From assembly GCA_002633005.1 (NCBI GenBank), contig NMRA01000010.1:925252-985251 (forward strand): a DNA stretch of 60,000 nt, read 5' to 3'. The DNA is from Phoronis australis (taxonomy: Eukaryota > Phoronida > Phoronidae). The notes under the pieces are model-generated. The model had not been told where the DNA came from. It saw only the letters and a list, made by a program, of their open reading frames with translations, and ran no database searches. Made by a program: the position numbers and the translations under genes. Below are positions 35,301 through 40,058 of this stretch, in pieces (within the stretch, counting starts at the first letter, position 1; each line of letters opens with the position of its first letter).

Positions 35301-37209
35301 ATTCTACCAGTGGGCTCAGCGTTTTTCCTTGAGTGGGTGATTTATTTAACATTGATTAAAATACCTGATAAGAGGGACAAAAAGTTCCGCCCCCGAGAGA
35401 CAAAAAGTCCGAGAAAGTGGGACAAATGTCCACTAAATATGCTCAAACGCGCAATTCACAGAGGTGCTTCCGTGTTTTTTTAGTCCGCCCGCTGTTTTGT
35501 TGGCAAATGGTGCACAACATCGGGAATTCGAGATCCCCATATCGAAGGATGGGTGCGCGCATGTAGGTACGGGGCCGTGGTACATTAAAAGTCCCGGCAG
35601 AATAACACGATACTTAGGCATTCTGGGAAAACAAGTACCCAAAACAACGAAAACCTGAAGACTCCGAATTTTACTTACCTTTCGACGCTTCCATCGACGC
35701 TGTCTCCGAGACCACAGGCACAGGGCAGGTTATACCACGAAGACACCGACGCCACATGGGCATAAAGCCAAAATATTTACTTAAGATTTACTTAAGACAA
35801 TCCAGTCATTTTGGTGAACCCACGGTAATGTACTATATCCACTTTGTAGTATTGTACGCAAACCTCTCGTCACAACACTGTCTCAGTGAGAACCTAAGTC
35901 AGTTCCACAATTTCACGCTTTGAGGATATTTTCAGTTGATTTTCAAGTAAATGTATGCGCACTGCAGTTAGCGCTCATTCGTGATTCATTTTGTTGCAGC
36001 CTAACACGTGCATTATTGACGGCAAGTGTTACATCCCACTTGACACAAGCCCTGATGACGCGTGTAAACAGTGCATCCCGTCAGTCAGTGACAGTGATTG
36101 GCAAAAGAAGATAACTGGCACATGCGCACCTAAGACGTCGACTCCAGATGCCCTGGGTACAGTTGACATCGTCGTTATCAGCGTGGCAGGGGCAATTTTT
36201 GCACTTTTGCTCATTGCTGGACTGATCTGGTTTTGCAAATTTAGGTGAGACAAGTGACACTGGCTGCATATGGTTCACTTCGGCGGTTCCGCTGCATCAG
36301 CCGTCTAAGACTGGTTCTAGATGACGACTTCTGGCTAACAGACCAATCCAATGATATAATAGCCGATTGACAGACGAAAGCGACGAAGTGAATCAATAGC
36401 AACCATTAACTACATACTTCATGTAAATGCTTAAACCTGTAATGCTCATTGGATACACCTGCAGAAGTGCTTGAGAGGTGACTCCACCGTGTTCACTATC
36501 CTATCATTCGCTATTGCTTCTTGCCCCGAGTTTAGCAAGAACTCTCAAATCTTTGTGGTGTAACACGACGCATTACAAGCAAAGTACGTGATCTCACTAA
36601 ACCTGACCTTTTAGGGTTACCGAACTCAATGACTATATGTTACCTGTTTAGACGTATCTGCGATAAACTAAATTGACTTCTTGAAATGGAGTTAGTCGAC
36701 CTCTGCAACTCTCGTATCTGCACCTTCCGTCGGTGCACATTTGTTGTGAATGTGATTGCTGTCAGTACTCGTATAAGGCCACTTCACTCTACGACCTGCT
36801 GTTCTTTTCTTCTTTTTATAACTTCAGTTAAACATTTCATATTAGCGGGAACCCTCTCGGAGATAGCCTTTGATCGTGACATCAACTAACGTTCTTTGTT
36901 TTTTTTTCGATTTGCCTCTCCTTGTATCTGTTGTTGTCATATTTTCGTGAAATTATGCATCTTGTCGTTTTAAGGTTCTCTTTAGGGGACACCTATCATC
37001 TGGCTTCAGGGTGACACCGAGGTCTCTCACTTCGTGATTTTTGAGCCTCATTTTCGTTTTGTAGGAACAACGTCAACAAGCATTCCGTGGAGCTCCACAG
37101 AGATCCAAAAACGCCCGTATACAGTCAGCCGTTGACAGATAACGCAATCGACAACCAAGCTTACGATTCCCTGTACGACAACGCCAAGCCGTCAACTGCA
37201 CAGTTGTAA
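5252..37209 (+). CDS. Large type I membrane protein: F5/8C-EGF repeats, LamG-like domains, mucin stalk and VWDE-like core
   Basis: Thirty exons join without a phase break: 5252-5321, 5963-6085, 11866-12065, 12263-12392, 12642-12746, 13070-13186, 13865-14070, 14381-14522, 15828-15938, 16291-16914, 18032-18496, 18936-19643, 20151-20825, 21839-22012, 22366-22608, 22825-22940, 23654-24040, 24539-24618, 26264-26327, 26625-26852, 28400-28502, 29124-29238, 29681-29820, 31683-31870, 32622-32774, 32882-33065, 34131-34312, 35000-35242, 36000-36244, 37065-37209 (about 2221 codons plus stop). The start ATG has context CACCATGG and opens a signal peptide; an acceptor 6 bp upstream (CACAG at 5241-5245) implies a non-coding 5' exon. 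The VWD and flanking regions resemble VWDE (von Willebrand factor D and EGF domain protein). The predicted product is a membrane-anchored adhesive or matrix-interacting protein. Least certain: the end of exon 15 and the starts of exons 16 and 21. Confidence 0.85.
5963..12392 (+). CDS. Exons 2-4: first F5/8 type C (discoidin-like) domain, residues ~25-174
   Basis: Exons 5963-6085, 11866-12065 and 12263-12392 (phases 1-1, 1-0, 0-1) encode a complete F5/8C domain. It opens with KCGIDPLGMASSAIKSSQI, the usual C-x-x-PLGM...I..SQI start, continues through GWCADKNSTGPHYIDVTFG and ISRITITQ, and closes with the C-terminal Cys in LQLELYGCN. F5/8C domains bind phospholipids, collagens, glycans or protein partners through loops at one end of a beta barrel; the ligand here cannot be predicted. 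The three-exon structure is repeated exactly by the second F5/8C domain. Confidence 0.85.
8149..8231 (+). repeat. Interspersed repeat, copy B2
   Basis: Second copy of the TTTTGTCTCG... repeat seen at 1759-1845, with moderate divergence. It lies in intron 2. Confidence 0.45.
8895..8990 (+). mobile_element. tRNA-derived SINE candidate
   Basis: The segment has an A-box-like stretch (TGTGACCTACTGGGGTAAGT) and, about 35 bp later, a B-box-like GGGTTAGAGTCCC, in the order and spacing of an internal RNA polymerase III promoter. The arms do not fold into an intact cloverleaf, so a SINE head or decayed tRNA-like sequence fits better than a working tRNA gene. The 3' end is uncertain. Confidence 0.45.
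10428..10489 (+). repeat. 31-bp perfect tandem duplication
   Basis: The 31-bp unit beginning ATTAACCTAATGTTTCTTTG is repeated immediately at 10459 without a mismatch, indicating a recent local duplication inside intron 2. Confidence 0.9.
12642..12746 (+). CDS. Exon 5: EGF domain 1, residues ~175-209
   Basis: A single symmetric phase 1-1 exon of 105 bp encodes CSGQPCQNGGICHAENKC, then TCSSKFTGNSCERK. The six cysteines have EGF spacing and the CQNGGxC hallmark. There is no calcium-binding D-x-D/N signature before Cys1, so it is a non-calcium EGF. It follows the F5/8C domain directly and matches the exon-9 EGF in position and phase. Confidence 0.9.
   Translation, partial: FYAADSLAKTEGYATQKTSALALQNLPETVARGK
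13070..14522 (+). CDS. Exons 6-8: second F5/8 type C domain, residues ~210-364
   Basis: Exons 13070-13186, 13865-14070 and 14381-14522 have the same phases (1-1, 1-0, 0-1) and nearly the same sizes as exons 2-4. The domain begins GFCSTPIGMESGAVKTSQF, the canonical discoidin start, continues AGWCPQQNRAGEWFQVDF, includes WTTLTFGEDHKQ, and ends RPCFQFEILGC, whose last Cys pairs with the first in this fold. Together with exon 9 it forms a duplicate of the upstream F5/8C-EGF cassette. Confidence 0.9.
13253..13371 (+). mobile_element. MITE family 1, copy in intron 6
   Basis: The element starts GTTCAGTAACGCTAGGACCT and ends CTCTAGCGTTACTGAAC, giving near-perfect terminal inverted repeats of about 14 bp around a non-coding core that contains CTCACGTGATCTCGCGA. 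Related copies occur at 48455-48615, 52462-52600, 53128-53253 and, in part, 38963-39017. Length about 119 bp; non-autonomous. Confidence 0.8.
14523..15827 (+). other. Intron 8, no feature seen
   Basis: This 1.3-kb intron lies between the second F5/8C domain and EGF 2. I found no exon, repeat or RNA gene in it. The neighbouring introns 3-7 and 9 (each 0.2-0.7 kb) also hold nothing recognisable apart from the MITE at 13253-13371. Confidence 0.5.
15828..15938 (+). CDS. Exon 9: EGF domain 2, residues ~365-401
   Basis: Symmetric phase 1-1 exon of 111 bp encoding NLCPTGYCFNGGVCAGTNTC, then KCESAFVGSRCQ: six Cys with EGF spacing and the C-x-NGGxC core. Acceptor TTACAG and donor GTAAGT are both strong. 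It completes the second F5/8C-EGF cassette and is followed by the first LamG-like exon. Confidence 0.9.
16291..16914 (+). CDS. Exon 10: LamG-like (concanavalin-A-like) domain 1, residues ~402-609
   Basis: A single 624-bp phase 1-1 exon. After a basic linker (VRPVRLYFIEIYIEKSIRYV) comes a jelly-roll-like unit: AISLNGIDSALNLGD, DCLGDYTKCANGLTITMSVK, LSLTYENDKFVAKV, KWYKIDFSWSVQKGLHLYVN, then VEVKIGT. The Leu-Asn-Gly...Leu, Trp-Tyr and Gly-Leu-x-Leu-Tyr-Val pattern is that of the LamG/pentraxin superfamily (Laminin_G_3 type), with a conserved pair of Cys (CLGDYTKC) shared with exons 12 and 13. Such domains usually bind glycans or proteins. The exact Pfam family needs an HMM search. Confidence 0.75.
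16915..18031 (+). other. Intron 10, no feature seen
   Basis: This 1.1-kb phase-1 intron lies between the first LamG-like exon and the mucin exon. It is AT-rich and contains short ORFs without recognisable protein. No repeat or RNA gene was detected. Confidence 0.5.
18032..18496 (+). CDS. Exon 11: Ser/Thr-rich mucin-like segment, residues ~610-764
   Basis: A symmetric 465-bp exon encodes 155 residues that are largely Thr and Ser with Pro (for example TLMPTTTSSTIKPTASQKVP, STTAERNASTTSTTPTTSDT) and no cysteine. Several N-x-S/T sequons are present (NNS, NTS, NST, NAS). It should be heavily O-glycosylated and act as an extended rod between LamG-like domains 1 and 2. Codon use alternates between many Thr/Ser codons, so it is not a simple microsatellite expansion. 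Confidence 0.8.
18936..19643 (+). CDS. Exon 12: Thr/Pro linker plus LamG-like domain 2, residues ~765-1000
   Basis: A 708-bp phase 1-1 exon starts with a Thr/Pro-rich linker (GYLTTTPLPSTTVTSAVQTT) and continues into a second LamG-like unit: HPIELNGVNSSVVIPN, TCIGNFAKCDNGITITFSVR, LVVRYNDNKLHFIART, TWYNIELSWRQEIGLEIYID, and VDFVFGGPDAKD. The motif order is that of exon 10. The fused linker suggests the mucin stretch and LamG unit spread or evolved together. Confidence 0.78.
20151..20825 (+). CDS. Exon 13: LamG-like domain 3, residues ~1001-1225
   Basis: A 675-bp phase 1-1 exon encodes a third LamG-like unit: NLSFEQITNYTIDVS, GPVGKAIRLVTNNQYVDIG, YCLGNLTKCESGITIEVTVK, VAIFYRYGRIMAAFTT, KWYTYYVTWSQDSGLYMWVD, and VLIGRENTPVYNLNVG. 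It adds a second Cys pair (LCAAC) after the WVDKE segment that units 1 and 2 lack. The preceding 0.5-kb intron 12 holds nothing recognisable. Confidence 0.8.
20826..21838 (+). other. Intron 13, no feature seen
   Basis: One-kilobase phase-1 intron between LamG-like unit 3 and the Thr/Pro stalk. I see no exon or repeat. Confidence 0.5.
21839..22012 (+). CDS. Exon 14: Thr/Pro-repeat stalk, residues ~1226-1283
   Basis: A 174-bp symmetric exon encodes a near-periodic Thr/Pro stretch (TTTPTTTKPTTTPRPTTTPT and similar) ending in a small Cys pair (FSCPAGC). The DNA shows imperfect CCGACCACAACGCCACGA repeats, so slippage probably shaped its length. It forms an O-glycosylated stalk separating the shuffled N-terminal modules from the VWDE-like core. 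Confidence 0.8.
22366..24040 (+). CDS. Exons 15-17: beta-rich VWDE-like region before the VWD domain, residues ~1284-1532
   Basis: Exons 22366-22608, 22825-22940 and 23654-24040. Readable segments include FVLTCSMPTNLDQDVSLTVR, WYIGSKVVSK, LYFQFQCEMFAEYSKSGCGS, FITIRINVPRYVLCLGQ, and AVIGWTNGPCGIEVTDDNYN. This order of an Ig/beta-sandwich-like stretch followed by a Cys-containing beta region is what precedes the VWD domain in VWDE proteins. The exon 15/16 border is ambiguous: the reading frame of exon 16 requires exit phase 1, satisfied by a donor at 22603 or 22609 but not by the best-looking GTGAGT at 22605. Exon 17 is 387 bp, phase 0-0. Confidence 0.7.
22941..23653 (+). other. Intron 16, no feature seen
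   Basis: Unique-looking 0.7-kb intron; no exon, RNA gene or repeat recognised. Introns 14 and 17 (0.35-0.5 kb) are likewise empty. Confidence 0.45.
24539..29238 (+). CDS. Exons 18-22: VWD (von Willebrand factor type D) domain, residues ~1533-1728
   Basis: Exons 24539-24618, 26264-26327, 26625-26852, 28400-28502 and 29124-29238 give a complete VWD: CKSINDPHITTFDGRRYDNF, YEGEFVLYRH, CGRASCNCGVAVMSGDDVIL, VVLPTGGSLQVILSG, and GLCGNYNGNAGDD. This includes the DPHxxTFDG start and the CGLCGN-like end. A Lys/His-rich insertion (SSKGHHKHKRGKKYKKY) sits in the middle. The exon 21 start was set at 28400 because the earlier TATAG acceptor breaks the frame. VWD domains mediate disulfide-linked assembly or adhesion; the spacing of Cys here is the VWDE type rather than the long mucin D-assembly type. 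Confidence 0.85.
24619..26263 (+). other. Intron 18, contains a foldback element
   Basis: This 1.6-kb intron splits the VWD domain just after TFDGR. It contains the 144-bp foldback element at 25406-25549 and a short hairpin (ACGCGTAC/GTACGCGT) near 25746. Nothing else is recognised. Confidence 0.55.
25406..25549. mobile_element. Foldback (long inverted repeat) MITE-like element
   Basis: Two arms of about 66 bp face each other around a 12-base loop (25472-25483). The left arm reads CAGGTTGTGTTACGTACACG and ends GGATTGAGG. The right arm, reverse-complemented, reads CAGGTGTTGCGTACACTGGC and ends CCGATTGAGG. About four fifths of positions pair. A transcript would form a long hairpin. It has no coding capacity. 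Confidence 0.75.
26853..28399 (+). other. Intron 20, no firm feature
   Basis: 1.5-kb intron inside the VWD-coding region. A tRNA-like stretch near 27359-27430 has a poor B box and was not called. Pieces around 28180-28310 are rich in CTCGCGA and may be remnants of MITE family 1, but no termini are visible. Confidence 0.4.
28590..28770. repeat. Pyrimidine-rich simple repeat (CTT/CTA)n
   Basis: The intron downstream of exon 21 carries a strand-asymmetric stretch of CTTCTT, TACTAC and TTCTCC units, almost purine-free on the + strand. It generates long spurious Ser- or Leu-rich ORFs and is an intronic low-complexity tract. Confidence 0.85.
29681..32774 (+). CDS. Exons 23-25: post-VWD region with basic cluster, residues ~1729-1889
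   Basis: Exons 29681-29820, 31683-31870 and 32622-32774. Exon 23 has a compact Cys set (YCKCMDNRAVCGYNLDIETC). Exon 24 has a strongly basic run (GSKSKKSKKSKRAV) followed by an acidic stretch (GDEEVDD); the KSKR could be cut by a proprotein convertase. Exon 25 (NATWPSDWIMTEAEANAHCR, then CGKIVGN and ADCVKDIK) is a Trp/Cys-containing helical segment like those following VWD in VWDE. An extra micro-exon near 30433-30489 (ACQEQDECVPE) is open but its phases do not fit. Confidence 0.7.
29821..31682 (+). other. Intron 23 (1.9 kb) with a MITE and an unassigned open frame
   Basis: It contains a possible but phase-incompatible micro-exon (30433-30489), a 75-codon minus-strand open frame (30789-31016) with no family I recognise, and a copy of MITE family 2 (31370-31527). 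The rest is unremarkable. Confidence 0.5.
31370..31527 (-). mobile_element. MITE family 2 copy (GGATCCAGGATTT type), reversed
   Basis: It starts GTCGGATTTAGGGGGAGG and ends TCCTGGATCTGCCCCT, the reverse orientation of the element at 54287-54448. Inside are the same GTCATAGCCCCCCT and TCTGACGGACAAAATC blocks. It is a non-coding, G/C-run-rich element with imperfect terminal inverted repeats. Confidence 0.7.
32882..34312 (+). CDS. Exons 26-27: VWDE-type EGF domain and following Cys-rich segment, residues ~1890-2011
   Basis: Exons 32882-33065 and 34131-34312. Exon 26 ends with the first half of an EGF (LCLDDCNNNGDCING). Exon 27 supplies the second half (TCQCREPWTGGTCSV), then PPTVVSGGLCDI, ENCELKAVLGDDFVPSGNLS and CHMKRTE. 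The split of this EGF over two exons (phase-1 intron after the third Cys) contrasts with the single-exon EGFs 1 and 2. This agrees with it belonging to the older VWDE block rather than the shuffled part. Confidence 0.8.
33066..34130 (+). other. Intron 26, contains a dispersed repeat
   Basis: This 1.1-kb intron splits EGF 3. It contains the A-family repeat at 33848-33912 and an N-free, otherwise unremarkable sequence. Introns 24 (31871-32621), 27 (34313-34999), 28 (35243-35999) and 29 (36245-37064) show no further exon; intron 27 carries the 39-bp tandem repeat. Confidence 0.5.
33848..33912 (+). repeat. Interspersed repeat, copy A2
   Basis: Diverged partner of the repeat at 1646-1712 (shared GAATTTTTG-GAATGT-GACCTTTTACT blocks). 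It is followed by GAGCTCCCCCGGGTGCGC, which may belong to the same element. Confidence 0.45.
34313..34468 (+). repeat. 39-bp tandem repeat (4 copies) duplicating the exon 27 splice donor
   Basis: Units begin at 34313, 34352, 34391 and 34430. Each begins with the donor GTATGTATTG and ends ATTTACAGAG, an acceptor-like TTTACAG followed by AG. The first GAG|GTATGT is the exon 27 donor; each unit regenerates both a donor and an acceptor. The last copy has degenerated (TTTCCAAAG). The period of 39 is a multiple of three and all copies are open in the gene's frame. Confidence 0.95.
35000..36244 (+). CDS. Exons 28-29: membrane-proximal domain and transmembrane helix, residues ~2012-2173
   Basis: Exon 28 (35000-35242) encodes IKGIEKITVQPGVVMYTAEF, CPVPSVDNDLPRAYSVGVSN and CFECNVDDPLPTC. 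Exon 29 (36000-36244) encodes a Cys-rich piece (PNTCIIDGKCYIPLD, DDACKQCIPSV) and then one strongly hydrophobic helix (DIVVISVAGAIFALLLIAGL, followed by IWFCKFR) at about residues 2147-2169, with a basic stop-transfer end. This makes the product a type I membrane protein. The AYSVGVSNDG and C-x2-C pattern is shared with VWDE-family C-terminal regions. Confidence 0.8.
37065..37209 (+). CDS. Exon 30: cytoplasmic tail and stop, residues ~2174-2221
   Basis: The last exon encodes a 48-residue tail rich in Asn/Asp and Tyr, including VYSQPLTDNAIDNQAYDSLY and ending AKPSTAQL, then TAA at 37207. YDSL fits the tyrosine-based YxxPhi sorting signal, and several tyrosines could be phosphorylated. Acceptor TTTTGTAG is strong. 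An almost identical copy lies at 37796-37940. Confidence 0.85.
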
Positions 37210-37795
37210 TCGAACTTTTTTTGTACATTGCCATCTTACCTTGTATGAATGCATTTTAATAGTAAAGGAACGGAACACCTAAAAGTTATTACCAGTTCCT
37301 GAATAATGTTTTCAGCAAAATGAAAATTTTCAGTTCTTTATACTGAATATTGATATTTTTATAGAACTGCATGTTGTCTAAGTTTTAAGTTCATCATTGA
37401 TTTCCATATTTGTGTACACATCAATGGTTAATTTGAATAAGGTCATCATTTCAATTAACCGTTGATGCTTTTGGTCTGCATTCTTGACGTGGNCAGTACT
37501 CGTATAAGGCCACTTCACTCTACGACCTGCTGTTCTTTTCTTCTTTTTATAACTTCAGTTAAACATTTCATATTAGCGGGAACCCTCTCGGAGATAGCCT
37601 TTGATCGTGACATCAACTAACGTTCTTTGTTTTTTTTTCGATTTGCCTCTCCTTGTATCTGTTGTTGTCATATTTTCGTGAAATTATGCATCTTGTCGTT
37701 TTAAGGTTCTCTTTAGAGGACACCTATCATCTGGCTTCAGGGTGACACCGAGGTCTCTCACTTCGTGATTTTTGAGCCTCATTTTCGTTTTGTAG

Positions 37796-37940
37796 GAACA
37801 ACGTCAACAAGCATTCCGTGGAGCTCCACAGAGATCCAAAAACGCCCGTATACAGCCAGCCGTTGACAGATAACGCAATCGACAACCAAGCTTACGATTC
37901 CCTGTACGACAACGCCAAGCCGTCAACTGCACAGTTGTAA
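37796..37940 (+). other. Second copy of exon 30 (probable allelic duplicate)
   Basis: This has an intact acceptor (TTTTGTAG), the same 48-codon tail and the same TAA as exon 30, with only a silent difference. If the duplication is real it would be a redundant alternative terminal exon; if it is an assembly join it should be ignored. Confidence 0.75.
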
Positions 37941-38219
37941 TCGAACTTTTTTGTACATTGCCATCTTACCTTGTATGAATGCATTTTAATAGTAAAGGAA
38001 CGGAACACCTAAAAGTTATTACCAGTTCCTGAATAATGTTTTCAGCAAAATGAAATTTTCCAGTTCTTTATACTGAATATTGATATTTTTATAGAACTGC
38101 ATGTTGTCTAAGTTTGTTCATCATTGATTTCCATGTTTGTGTACACATCAATGGTTAATTTGAATAAGGTCATCATTTCAATTAACCGTTGATGCTTTTG
38201 GTCTGCATTCTTGACGTGG

Positions 38220-39480
38220 CTAAACGCAATGGTTTTTATGCTAGTGAAACATCTAGTTAGGAACTATTGTCAGTGTACTTCGGCCAGTTTATACTTTTCT
38301 ATTAATGTTGTGGTTCAGGATACATTGTGTGCTGTCTTGAGTGTTTGTGTTGTGCTTCATTAAGTAGACCGGGTTTAACCCATTAAGCAACTGTCCAATT
38401 GTCGACATTGACAACAGTAAAACGTATTAAGTCACCATAGATGTAGTAATTCCGATTTTCGAACATTTACTTATTCTGCAATGTCTACTAGGAATTGCTG
38501 CTCATTTTACAGCAATTGAAATAAATGCATTGCGCATCTAGCAGGTATAGGAACTAAACTCTATATCTTTCGTTTATTACTTTCCCAGAATACCATGACA
38601 TTACTTTGAGGGATTCCAGGTTCAGTTGCTAACTGGCTAGAGTTCAATAGCTGTCTCGCAGCGAGAAATATTCAGCCAAAATCAAGGCATGGAATGACTC
38701 ACAACAGGAGGAAAATTTTCCAGGTGATGTTTCCTTCTACAAATAAATAGGGTTATGTAACAGAGATATTATCTTGTGTTGTAAAAATTAACGGCAAGAA
38801 ACGTTTTTTTGCATGAATAAAGTCAGAATGACCATAAAAAGAGACGAGAAAAGAGGAAAGTGGAAATCAAACAATAGGAAATCGAAACCGAAAGAGAGGA
38901 AATCCTCTTAGAAGAAGATAATTCCAAATCCTGCAAAATTACGGGATGTCGTTGAAGATACATTTGTAATATCTTGCAAAGTCTTGCTTTTTAGCGAGGC
39001 TCTAGCGTTTTTGAACTCTACCCGGGCTTTCTGATATGTTGCATTGTTGACAATACGTTAGCAACAATTCACAGCTCACTTTCTCGAGGAAGCCATCCTA
39101 CAGAAATACTCGAGTTACTTGAGTGCATGTACATTGTATATGCCGGCCATTAAATTTATATTTTCAAATGAGATTCATTATCAAAAGTTCTACATCACGT
39201 ATATGAAAATCGACCATAACAGACGAAATATACATCGTCCATGTTTATCAAGTAACACCTATCATAGCTCCATTTGCATCACAAACAACGATGTGTGACA
39301 CGTTGTTATTTCCATATACAAATCATTTAGCCATGCAAATGCCATTTCCCTGTCACTCTAGCCATTCTGGTGATACGTCCCCTTGCACTCAGCCGTCATG
39401 ACAAGCAAGTACTGATTGGCATGTACTGTATCATATCATATATCATTTGACGCACATCGCAACCTATCTAAGTGTGAACA
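38220..39480. other. Intergenic region between convergent genes
   Basis: No gene seen. It holds the 3' ends of both neighbours and a partial copy of MITE family 1 (38963-39017). AATAAA-like signals occur near 38520 (+) and, in reverse, near 38573 (-); neither can be assigned firmly. Confidence 0.5.
38963..39017 (+). mobile_element. MITE family 1, truncated copy
   Basis: GTCTTGCTTTTTAGCGAGGC followed by TCTAGCGTTTTTGAAC matches the 3' half and right terminal repeat of the family. The left half is missing. Confidence 0.65.
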
Positions 39481-40058
39481 TTAGAGTTGGCTCACCATAT
39501 TGTCCGAGTTTTCTCGCGAGAGCTGATCGTGGCCATTTTGATCTTGTTGTACGTGGTTGGATAATGTAGCCATGGTGATATTGGTTGTCTGCATTTGCAT
39601 ATGTTGTAAATCATCCAAAATACTTGCTCTCCGTCCATTCCGCTTTCTATACCCGTTTGGTGGCTTTCTGCCGTCTGACGACCACACCTCCTTCGAATAA
39701 TCATTTTCAAACAACGGCGCAAGGATGGAGACATTGCTTATTTCCGAATTCCGTCTCTTTTCAACTGAGGGAAATGTTAAAGTCTGATTTGACGATTTAT
39801 TTTTTGGTGACGAGAGGTCACTGTGTAACGAATCGGGCGATGTAGGGCGAGATGTGTTTTCACCCCCGCTGTCACGTCGAACACCAGTTTGGTTTGCATT
39901 GATGAAATGTTCCGATAACTGTTTGCGGAATGATCCGGGAAGACGACCTCTGCCGTTCCTTTTGGTCAGCAGTAGATCCAGTGACTCAGTGAGACTCGCC
40001 ACTTCTTCTCGCAAAGCGCTGAGGTCATGAGACAGTGTGTTAATCAGCTCTTCTTCTT
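39481..40058 (-). CDS. TRPC last exon: coiled-coil and Ser-rich C-terminal tail
   Basis: A 578-bp terminal exon (entry phase 1, stop TAA at 39483-39481). It begins with an acidic, heptad-like helix ([20 protein letters not shown], then [10 protein letters not shown]), probably the C-terminal coiled coil of TRPC tetramers. A low-complexity Ser/Asn/Gln-rich stretch ([20 protein letters not shown] and others) follows, with basic Ser sites ([19 protein letters not shown]) that fit PKA/PKC-type phosphorylation. The last residues are SDNMVSQL; Ser at -2 and Leu at 0 fit a class I PDZ ligand. Confidence 0.85.

Larger units (their letters stand above)
36763..38219 (+). repeat. Direct ~730-bp duplication spanning exon 30, joined by an N
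   Basis: Copy 1 (36763-37492) and copy 2 (37494-38219) are colinear and about 99% identical, with a handful of substitutions and small indels. One is a silent T-to-C change in the exon (VYSQ codon), one a short deletion in the 3' UTR. Copy 1 stops after GACGTGG, an N follows at 37493, and copy 2 begins CAGTACTCG, whose counterpart in copy 1 starts at 36763. Allelic copies placed in series by assembly are the simplest reading; a true recent tandem duplication is the alternative. Confidence 0.9.
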
